From: Luzula sylvatica
Lineage: Eukaryota; Streptophyta; Magnoliopsida; Poales; Juncaceae
Assembly (NCBI GenBank): GCA_946800325.1
Contig: OX326956.1
Span: forward strand, 18,070,667 to 18,134,666
Length of the DNA: 64,000 nt
Direction: 5' to 3'
Shown: one piece after another, positions 36,973 through 46,068 of the stretch
Position numbering within the stretch: the stretch's first letter is position 1
How the letters are laid out: each line of letters begins with the position of its first letter
The notes under the pieces: model-generated
What the model was told of the DNA's origin: nothing
The model's input: only the letters and a program-made list of their open reading frames with translations
Databases searched by the model: none
Program-made: the position numbers and the translations under genes

Positions 36973-38288
36973 TGTTATATCAATAATTAAATACAACAAA
37001 ATTCTGGATGGAAAATAATTACAAGAAAAATGTGGGATCAAAATGGAAAAATTGCAAAAATCCTTAACCCCTTTCACACCTACACCCTTGTCATGTATAT
37101 AACATTATTTGGTGACTCTAGCCCCTTCTATCCTGTCAAATAAACCCCTTAATTTCGTGGCTAAAGAGAGAGGTGAAAGAAGAAGAAGAAGAAGCAAGAA
37201 GAGGAGATTGGAGAAGAAGAAGGGAACAAGTGATTCAAGAGGAGAAAACAAGAAAGGGAGCTCGATTTCGAGGTCATCTTCATCTAGGCAGCCAGAGATA
37301 GGTGGTGGGGGAGTTGTCTATATCGATGAGCTTGATGTTTTGAGGTTGTAAATCTATTTTCTAATCTAATTCGAAGAATCCTTCGTATTTACTGCCATGG
37401 AAATTGATTGGAAGATTGAATTGAGCTTTCCTTGTTGAAACCCTAGATTTTTGGGGGGTGGAAGTAATTCTGGATTTTAGTGTTTCATAAATGGTTCTGG
37501 AGTATAAGGATGGTGCCATGGTGATTCGGCCGCTCGAATAATGGCGTTTCGATCATCTATTAGACTTCCATCGAGAAAGGGTAAAAAAATTAGGGTTTCG
37601 GTTTTTGGGAAGAAAAGAAGTGATACAATTGAGTTGTTTGTTCTTAATGGGTCGGGTTTAAGTTTGGTTTTGAGTCAAGATCCTTTAACCCGGTATCCGC
37701 TAACCCTAGTTCAAATTCTGGATATAAGGGGTATTTTCGTAATTTTGGAGGACATGATTTTTCAGGGGGCACAATTATGCAATTGAGAAAAGGCTTAACC
37801 GCTCGATAATGTCCAATTAATTAATGGTTGGATTAATGAGCTATCGAGCCAAGATTAAATACATGGCTGAGATTTCTTTGAGTAGTTTGAGTTTTCTCGT
37901 GTCATTCGTTCCTCTTGTATCCCGTTTAGGGTTTCACCTCGTAGTCATTAGTTATTCCGGTATGTCGGATAAGTAGAAGTATTGTAGTTGATCGGTTCTT
38001 TGACGGGTCTACCGAACCATATTTCGTGTGTCATGTCTTCCTTATTTGGTCATAACTTCTCCGTTCGGTCTCCATTTCGCATGTTCTTGGTTCCGTTGGA
38101 AGACTTATTCCGAGGTGGTTTCAATGGCAGTAATTATGATTATTGAATCTGATTCTTCATTTATTTATTCATCATTTTATCTGTAGAATATGTGTAGTTC
38201 TTTGTAGTATGTAGGATTGTGGTTGATGTAGATCGAGTCGTAGTGAGGATGAGAGGTGGATAAGGGAACACATGTTTGGACATTAATG
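36973..38288 (+). mobile_element. Ty3/gypsy-like LTR, 5' part
   Basis: It starts TGTTATATCAATAATT against the CTAA array. A TGTATATAAC box at 37094-37103 is followed by a GAAGAA-rich tract. Text such as GGTCATAACTTCTCCGTTCGG and GGTTCCGTTGGAAG (38050-38105) is typical of plant Tekay/Del-like LTR R-U5 regions (recognised, not searched). It breaks off into TTAG repeats at 38289 without the GTGACA end or PBS. The small open frames at 37109 and 37541 lie within the LTR and match nothing I know. Confidence 0.6.
37094..37103 (+). promoter_or_regulatory. LTR TATA box (gypsy-like LTR)
   Basis: TGTATATAAC about 120 bases into the LTR, upstream of a purine-rich presumed transcript leader. Confidence 0.45.
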
Positions 38289-38394
38289 TATCTAAGAAGG
38301 TAGTTAATTCGTTAGTTAGTTACATAGTTAGTAAATTAGTTAGCTAGTAGGGTAGTTACTTAGTTATTTAGTTAATTAGTTACTTTTCTAGTAC

Positions 38395-38425
<31 letters not shown>

Positions 38426-39514
38426 ATGGGTTTGATGGAAGGTAGTTTGTTAATTAGTTAGTCAGGTAGTTAGTTAATTAGTTAGTTAGTTAGTTAATTG
38501 GTATGTATGAACGTAGTTAGTTAGTTAGTTAGTTAATTAGTTTGTTAGTTAGTCAGTTAGTTTGCTTGTTGTTAGTAAATTAGTTAGCTAGGTAGTTAAT
38601 CAGTTAGTTATTTAGATAGTTATTTAGTTATTTAGTAAGCCAGTAGTTTGTTTGTTTGTTTGTTTGCTTATTAATTTGTTTGTTAATAAGTGAGATAGTT
38701 AGTTAGTTAGTCGGTGGGTATGTAGGAAGGTAGATAGTTTGTTAGTTTGTTAGTTTGTTAGTTTGTTAGTTAGTTAGCTAGTAGTGATTTAGTTAATTGG
38801 TATGTAGGAAGGTAGTTAACAAGTTAGTTAGTTAGTTATTTAGTTTGTTATCTAGTGGTTAGTTAGGTAGTTATTTAGGTAGCTAGCTAGTAGTTAGTTA
38901 GTTAGTTGGTCAGTTAGTAAATTAGTTAGTAAGTTTGTTAGTTAGCATGTATCTAAGAAGGTAGTTAATTAGTTAGTTAATTAGTTAGATAGTTAATTAG
39001 TTAGTTAGTTAGTTAGGTAGTTAGTTAGTTAGTTATTTAGTTAGTTAGTTATCTAGTACTTAGTTATTTAGTTAGTTTGTTAGTTAGTTAGTTAGTTAGT
39101 GGGTTTGATGGAAGCTAGTTTGTTAATTAGTAAGTCAGGTAGTTAGTTAGTTAGTTAGTTAGCTTGTTGTTAGTTAATTAGTTAGCTAGGTAGTTAATCA
39201 GTTAGTTATTTAGATAGTTAGTTAGTTATTTAGTTGGCCAGTAGTTTGTTTGTTTTTTAGTTTATTAATTTGTTTGTTAATAAGTTCTCTAGTTAGTTAG
39301 TTAGTTGGTGGGTATGTAGGAAGTTAGTCAGGTAGTTGGTTAGTTGATAAGTTAGTTTACTAATATGTATGTATGAAGTAGTTAGTTTTTTAGTTAGTCA
39401 GTTTGTTAGTTAGTTAGAGAGCTACTAGTTAGTTAGTTATATAGTTAGGTAGTTAGTTAGTTAGTTAGTTATATAGTAGTTAGTTAGTTAATTAATTAGT
39501 TAGTTATTTAGTTG

Positions 39515-39550
<36 letters not shown>

Positions 39551-39858
39551 ATAGGTATTGAGGAAAATAGTTAGTTAGGTCGTTAGTTAGTTAATTAATT
39601 AGTTATTTAGTTAGTTATTTAGTTAGTTAGCTAGTAGTTAGTTAGTTAGTTAGTTAGTTAGTAAATTAATTAGTTTGTTAATTAGTTAAAAGGTATGTAG
39701 GAAGATAGTTAGTTAGTTAGTTAGTTAGTAAATTAATTAGTTTGTTAATTAGTTAAAAGGTATGTAGGAAGATAGTTAGTTAGTTAGTTAATATGTATGT
39801 AAAAAGGTAGTTAATTAGTTACTTAGTTAGATAGTTAGTTATTTAGTTAGTTAGCTAG

Positions 39859-39891
<33 letters not shown>

Positions 39892-40332
39892 GGTGTGTAT
39901 GTTGAAGGTAGTTAGTTTGTTAGTTAGTAAATTAATTAGTTTGTTAATTAGTTAAAAGGTATGTAGGAAGATAGTTAGTTAGTTAGTTAATATGTATGTA
40001 AGAAGGTAGTTAATTAGTTACTTAGTTAGATAGTTAGTTAAATAGTTAGTTATTTAGTTAGTTAGTTCGGTAGTAGTTAGTTTGTTAGTTAATTAGTTAA
40101 CTAGTTAGTTATTTAGTTAGTTAGTTAGTTAGTTAGCTGGCAGTTTTTTAGTTAGTCAGTTAATTAGTTAGTTAGTTAGGTAGTTAGTTAGTTAATTAGT
40201 TTGTTAGTTAGTTCGTTAGTTACTTAGTTAGTATATAGTCAGTTAGTTAATATATATGTATGAAGGTAGTTAGTTAGTAAATTAGTTACTTAGTTAATTT
40301 GCTAGTAGTTAGTTAGTTTGTTAGTTAGTTAA
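38289..40332 (+). repeat. (TTAG)n composite array, block 8
   Basis: TTAG repeats with spacers. The segment 40030-40320 matches 5217-5510 almost base for base, including the rare variants TTCGGTAGTAG and GCTGGCAGTTTTTTAG. A unit with AATTAGTTAAAAGGTATGTA occurs three times (about 39680, 39750, 39950). It ends inside copia E. Confidence 0.95.
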
Positions 40333-42496
40333 TACTACAACTTCAAGTGCATTTAATAAAAGATCGGTAGAAGTTCACAAAACAAAACAATAAAAAAATA
40401 TGGCATATAGATAAATCCTGAATAAATTATTTAAATGACTAAACAACTCATGCTTTTAAAAATATTCATAATGTTTACGTGGAATTTCGGATGAAACTAA
40501 AGACTTACATTGGTATTAAAGATTTGTTATTTAATTATTTTTCTCCTTCTGGGATTTTCATTCTTTAGATGCAGATGGTATGCAACCCTTCAAGCGTGCT
40601 TTTAGAATAATTTGATAATAATATTGCATGATCTTTCTAGGATATCAATTCAATTTGCGACATTTGTAACATGAATATATGATTGGTTTACTTTAATAGA
40701 ATCAACAAATCTGTCGGGTAATTGATTCACAATATTTTCCAAATGAATAATCTTTTTTCACCTTCTAATTCATATAATGTTGACTAGATGTCAAAATGAG
40801 ACAATAATATCTTTTATGTAAGATCATGCTTAAATTTCATTTTCCTTTTGTGAATCAAATCGACAATCAAGATACCATGATGTAAATAAATCTCATGTTG
40901 AAGTTTCAACATATCGAATCATTGATGGTGATTTGAACTCAACATATATGTTGATCTTTCTTTGTGAACCCGTCTATATATGTGTTGTTGTGATTTTGCA
41001 ACAACAACACACCCAAAAATACTAAGAGAAAAATATTTGGTTCATGACCAAAAGATGACATGGCCTCAGATATTGTTGGAAATCTTTATTTCATAAGTTG
41101 AGGCCGTATTTTCAATTGGAGTCATGTAGTAAATGATTCTTCTGAATCATTTTGTGTATGAATACAAGCTACACGATGTCAACCTTTACACCAATTGACA
41201 AACACAAATCAATAAAAATATGTCATGAAAATTTTGTATTGTATCAAAACGGATGCTCCTTATTCCATAATGTGGAAAATTTTCCGTAAACAATTTTATC
41301 TTTTTCTTTGTGAAACTAATTTTGAAAATTTCGTGTTGCGACTTAATAATAAGCAAACACGAGACCATCTTGATGAATAATCAATTAATATAAAAATTGT
41401 TCGTATTGTGGATCTACATGTCCCCAAATATCCCCATGCGTATATTTTTTTAAATGTTGTGGGATTTAATTCCAACTTTGTTGTTCATGGAGTAGTAAAC
41501 AATTTGATTTGATAACATCTACAAATAAATCCATTATTTGTTAGGATTTTATGATTCCTCTACAAATAAACATTCAATATTCATATTATCCATAGTTTCG
41601 ATATGATATCCATTTCGGCGGATATCTATATAAATAATCAAAGACTTGGGGAAATATAATGCACTATTGTAACTCATTTGGTCCCCTTTTGTAGGAATAT
41701 ATAAACTCTTCCAGAGTTTTTCATTAAATTCGAAACTACGAAGATTGGTGTTTCCTTATTCATAATCAAATGAGAGAAATAAATTGTATTTCTCAATACG
41801 GTATTGTAATCCCAATATCAATAATAGTATGTATAATACCACTATCAATAATGCATACAATATGGTATGTATAATACGACTATCAATAAGACATACATCT
41901 TATTCATTATATTGTTGTAAGGAAATATCTTTCATCCATATTCTTAATAATAAAAGAGAAAGAATGAAATCACACAAAAAATCGATAAATATAAAATAAT
42001 GAAAATCAAACCTGGAAACATCTTGTAAAGATATATCTTCTTTCTCCCTTTATATAAGGTAAATGTAGTAAATAATTTTCTCTTCTAATTTTTTCATATT
42101 TGCCATAATGCAAACTTTATGGGTAAGAGGAAAAACAATAAGTATTTTTACCTTCTCCAAAATCTTGAGATTAAAGGAAATAGAGCTTCTTGCTGATAAC
42201 GTGCTGTGAAAATAATAACAACAAGAAAGAATAATTAGAAGCAACACTTCAAGAGAAAAAGGGAAGAGAGAATCATGGTAAATATTTTTTGTTATTGAAA
42301 TCTTCTCTATCTCTAATTACAATGAAGAGAGATATATATATATATATATATAGTTTACACAATACCATGGGTCCCTATACAATACCATGGATGATACCCA
42401 CAATTTACAATACCATGAATGGTACCCACAATATACAATATCAAGAATGATACATATAATACATTCACATTAATATATTACAATATATTTATAACA
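40333..42496 (-). mobile_element. Decayed Ty1/copia element E, 3'-truncated
   Basis: On the minus strand: a short LTR (42496-42202), TTATCAGCA-type PBS, gag start ATGGCAAATATG at 42106, then degenerate coding sequence. Integrase C-terminal text (EPNIFSLSIFGCVV and the YRRVHKERSTYM stretch) is readable at about 41060-40830 among stops. The lineage differs from A and B: PBS, short LTR and the EPNI.HLRIFGC block are of another plant copia type. The element breaks off at 40333 against the TTAG array before RT, so its 3' part is lost. Confidence 0.72.
42202..42496 (-). mobile_element. LTR of copia E
   Basis: About 295 bp on the minus strand from TGTTATAAATATATTG to a CA near TTTTCACAGCA, just before TTATCAGCA. 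A (TA)n tract at about 42332-42352 supplies a TATA box. It includes a repeat of CCATGGTATTGTAT-like text. The partner LTR is missing, so the boundaries are tentative. Confidence 0.5.
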
Positions 42497-42919
42497 TGTT
42501 ATACTATTTATAAAAAGTTACACTTGTTGATTACCAAATATATTTTCAAATGTAAGTAGTTAATAAACCTGTTACACCTGTTAATTTTAAAGAATTCAGA
42601 TTGTGAACATAAAATTCATTAACCACTAATCACACGTTTAACCATTTTTAATTAAGACAAAAATCAAGACCCAAATTATTAATATAGGAATGAAATAACA
42701 ATTAACGTCAAACTATACTAATTCAGATAGTCCATTAACAATAACTAAAAATGAAAACATGAACAAAATTAAATTATGTACACCCTAAAACCCGAGCAAT
42801 TAACAAGAACTTGAAAGCTCATTGAGATGAATATGTACTAAAATTTTGTTTATTAGCACGTATAGATAAAAAAAGAAGAGCCCATTTACTGTTTCCTGAA
42901 ATTTTTCCCACATCCCCTG
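42497..42919. other. AT-rich intergenic DNA
   Basis: No coding frame, RNA gene or repeat structure recognised. Confidence 0.5.
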
Positions 42920-43093
42920 TATCACGAATTATCGATTAATTACCATGATGATTAACAAAAAAACACTCTATTAACACTTAATTAGTATATAATTAAAGTA
43001 CATATTCATTAACATTTAGTAATTAATATTAATTAATTTTAATGAATTGTCATTTTGTTAATAACCACAATGATTAATCACTAATTCGTGATA
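42920..43093. mobile_element. Short foldback MITE, about 174 bp
   Basis: Terminal inverted repeats of about 40 bases beginning TATCACGAATTA face each other, with GATTAA(C/T) blocks and AACAAAA next to the loop. The target duplication is unclear in this AT-rich context. Confidence 0.6.
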
Positions 43094-43324
43094 TAGATGA
43101 GGTTGGGGGAATCTGAGGGGCTTAGTAGAATTGAAAAAAGTGAACAGTACACATGTTTTCAAATTTTATTCAGAAAAATTTTGATGAAAAAAGTGAACAG
43201 TACCCAATTTTTACCTGCTTATCCACCCTACTAACACAACTAACCATACTTATTAACCACTGAAAAATCGAACTTTGAGAGTCCGAAATTTCTTCCACCG
43301 GTTTTTTATATTTCATATTGAATA

Positions 43325-43714
43325 CACCAAAATTGTACCCAATATTACACACAATTAATATAGTTTTAATAAAATTAACTATATATTTTAAAAAATTATT
43401 TATTAAAAAAATTATTCATCAAATGACAATAAATAATTTTGTAATAAATAATTTTTAATAAATAATATTAAAATTATGTTAAATATATCTTGATTAAAAT
43501 CAACTGGATGATACGAAAACCGAACGAATGAAAAGACATAAAATCAACTGAACGATACGAAAACCTAACGGACAATCCAACGACTCGAAAACGTAATAAC
43601 AATTTATTTAAATATATCTTGATTATCTTATTATTCTTCGAAAATTATTTAAATATATATTTAATTTTATTAAAAAAATATTAATTGTGTGTATTATTAG
43701 GTACAATTTGGATG
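43325..43714. mobile_element. Foldback element, copy 1 (ACCCAAATTGTACCC ends)
   Basis: Ends of type CACC(C)AAATTGTACCC and inner ACACACAATTAATAT form inverted repeats of about 60 bases. The middle has GATACGAAAACC direct repeats. It is a close relative of the copy at 43777-44175, in the same orientation. Confidence 0.65.
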
Positions 43715-43776
43715 TACCCAATAAAGATTAAAAACTATCAAGAAAATTCGGACCCTCAGAGTCCGATTTTTCAGTT

Positions 43777-44175
43777 CACCCAAATTGTACCCAAAATAGC
43801 ACACAATTAATATTTTTTTAATAAAATTAATTATATATATTAAAAATTATTTATTAAAAAATTATTTATTAAAAAATTATTCATCAAATGACAATAAATT
43901 TTTTTTAATAAATTTTTTTAATGAATAATATTAAAATTATGTTAAATATATCTTGATTAAAATCAACTGAAAGATACGAAAACCTAACGAATCAAATAGC
44001 ATAAAATCAACTGAACAATAGGAAAACCGAACGGATAATCCAACGACTCAAAAATGTAATAATAATTTTTTAAAATATATCTTGATTTTCTTATTATTTA
44101 TTAAAATCTATTGAAATATATAATTAATTTTATTAAAAAATATGTATTGTGTGTATTGTGGGTACAATTTGGGTG
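43777..44175. mobile_element. Foldback element, copy 2
   Basis: Near-perfect terminal inverted repeats (CACCCAAATTGTACCC to GGGTACAATTTGGGTG) of about 60 bases, 399 bp in all. The internal sequence matches copy 1 closely. No clear target duplication; superfamily not assigned. Confidence 0.7.
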
Positions 44176-44189
44176 TATCAAAATTTCTC

Positions 44190-44440
44190 ATTTAATTCGG
44201 ACTCGGAAAGTCACGAAATATGAATATGTCCACAACTATTTCCGGACTCTCAGAGTCCGGTTTTTTCCAGTATTTCCGGACTCTCAGAGTCCGTTTTTTC
44301 TCCAATCACAATAATCCTTTCTGGTTAAGTTGTAATCAAATAATAATTGTTGGTTAAGGGTAGAAAAGCGAGCACAAATTTCGGACTCTCAGAATCCGAA
44401 AATTCATCAAATTTAGGACTCTCAGAATCCGATAATGTTA
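44190..44440. repeat. Cluster of GGACTCTCAGAGTCC palindromes
   Basis: GGACTCTCAGAGTCC or near variants (AGAATCC) occur at about 44245, 44278, 44383 and 44416, with degenerate ones at about 44198, 43750 and 43276. Copies are often followed by a T-run. Each forms a 7-base-pair stem around one central base. The short open frame across 44347-44553 simply reads two copies as LSESE/LSESD. Confidence 0.75.
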
Positions 44441-44832
44441 CACCTCATATTTCTTTCAAAACTTGTTTTTCTAAATATCCTTTGAAAGCATGTGTACTGT
44501 TCATTTTTCCTAGTAGAATTATCCAAAAAGGACAACACAAAAATTCATTGTGATGTGCCCGGTTGGCAGCTTTCTGCATACTAGGTCCCGCAAATATCCT
44601 GCAAAACAATAACTTCTCGAATTAACATATACTAAATTGCATTTTTTTTTTAAATTACGGGGGGCTAAATTGCAAACTAATGATCATATCTAGAAAAAGA
44701 CTCAAAAAATAAAACAAAATCCGTAATTTCAATTATGCAACTTTATCCGATTAATTAATCTTCTAAAAAACCAAGCAATTTGTTTATAGTTTCAGATTTG
44801 CTCCATAATTATTACAACAAAATCATAATAAA

Positions 44833-44864
<32 letters not shown>

Positions 44865-45029
44865 ACACACGAATGTTTAGAAATGAAAGGAAATAATGCA
44901 CACAATAACAAGCCATACTTGTTTATAAAAAAACACACTCAATCAAATTCAAGGATTTTTTTTTTTTTAAGGGAACCAATTCAAGCAAATTAAATAAGTA
45001 AAATCATGCGAAGCACATCCGTCCATCTC
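44441..45029 (-). other. Probable 3' UTR or downstream region of the NLR gene
   Basis: On the minus strand, acceptor-like TATATTGCAG (ending 45030) and TTGTTTTGCAG (about 44600) with upstream pyrimidines suggest non-coding 3' exons of the NLR transcript. An (AC)n microsatellite lies at 44834-44860. No coding potential seen. Confidence 0.35.
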
Positions 45030-45299
45030 CTGCAATATATACAAACAAATATGAGTTAGTCAATGAACAAGATATTATTAAATATAAATGCTAGACAATT
45101 TTCACGCTTCTAACAGTAAGTATTCTTGGTGAAAGAAATATTGAATCATAAAGTATCACTAAAATTGACTTGCTTATCAGTTATGTAAGAAATAATTTGA
45201 TAAAAGAATGTATTATCACCATAATAACAAAAATAAATTAGAGATAACAAATAAATTAAATATGCTACTAAAGTAATCAACTAAAAGAAAATTACTTAC
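45030..45299 (-). other. Predicted intron after the NLR coding region
   Basis: On the minus strand GTAAGTAAT follows AATGAA at 45300 and the stretch ends TATATTGCAG before GAGATGG at 45029. The 270-base AT-rich interval and near-perfect plant splice consensus make a 3' UTR intron likely. Transcript data are not available here. Confidence 0.5.
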
Positions 45300-45351
45300 T
45301 TCATTCATCAGTTCGAACGTCTAATCACCTTGCATCCAATCTCCTGAAGCT

Positions 45352-46068
45352 TCAGGTCTCCTTTGGAAACATGTAGCATTCAATCAGCTCGAGTTCCTTA
45401 AGAGCAGGGAGATGCACCAATTCCTCGGGTTGCATCGTCAGTTTGTCACATAATTGGAGGTTCAGTTTGGAAAGTCTAGGCATTGAGCCAGCTTCTATTT
45501 TCCACTCATGTACAGAACATAACCTACGTAGTGACATGTGTTGCAATCGACGGAATCCACCACTGGAGCACGACATTTTCTTCCCCTTGTATGAATCATT
45601 ATCTAATTGGAGAACAACAAGGAATGGAAGCAACTCTAGAATAGGCATTGGATCTTCCGTCAAGTATATGTATCTTAACTTCAGCTTCCTCAGGTTGGGT
45701 GGGAAGAGAGTATTATTTGGTAGGCTTTTAGTAGGAGTAGGTCTGGGTGGGAAGAGTATAGTGAATTCCATTTTCCCAGATAGTGACAAGTCCCGAACAC
45801 CGGGATGACTTGACAACACTGTAATAGGTTCTAGAGGCAACACCAATCCATGCAAGCCGAGAGAGGAAATCGCACTTTTTTTGTCTAGTGTTCTAATAAA
45901 TGTACAGCTTACAGTTGTAACGTAATCAGATAATGTTATAGGTAATATTATATGTAATGTTTGAACGTTCGGCAAATCATCCTGATTTGCTAATTTTGGT
46001 TTACGTTTCCAACTGAAATTCAAATAGACATGTCTAAGTGTTGAGATTTTCCAAAAAGAAGTGGGCAT
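45352..46068 (-). CDS. NLR resistance protein, C-terminal LRR part (frame separated from N-terminal part)
   Basis: 238 residues of leucine-rich repeat sequence (LRKLKLRYIYL, LSKLNLQLC, LKELELIECYM). It continues the NB-ARC frame of 46020-47969 after a shift of one base: the two frames overlap at 46020-46068, and a run of four T (46080-46083, plus strand) is where one missing base would explain the break. The Met at 46068 is internal to the ancestral LRR, not a real start. The frame stops at 45352. A further one-base shift near 45355 would open about 17 more residues ending near 45307 (LQEIGCKVI), so a second lesion or a natural end are both possible. LRRs of this family sense effectors or guard host targets. 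Confidence 0.8.
   Translation of the reverse strand: MPTSFWKISTLRHVYLNFSWKRKPKLANQDDLPNVQTLHIILPITLSDYVTTVSCTFIRTLDKKSAISSLGLHGLVLPLEPITVLSSHPGVRDLSLSGKMEFTILFPPRPTPTKSLPNNTLFPPNLRKLKLRYIYLTEDPMPILELLPFLVVLQLDNDSYKGKKMSCSSGGFRRLQHMSLRRLCSVHEWKIEAGSMPRLSKLNLQLCDKLTMQPEELVHLPALKELELIECYMFPKET

Noticed and set aside
37109..37786. Two 80-residue open frames as small genes
   Set aside because: They fall inside the gypsy-like LTR downstream of its TATA box, with Lys/Glu/Ser-rich low-complexity translation from GAAGAA repeats.
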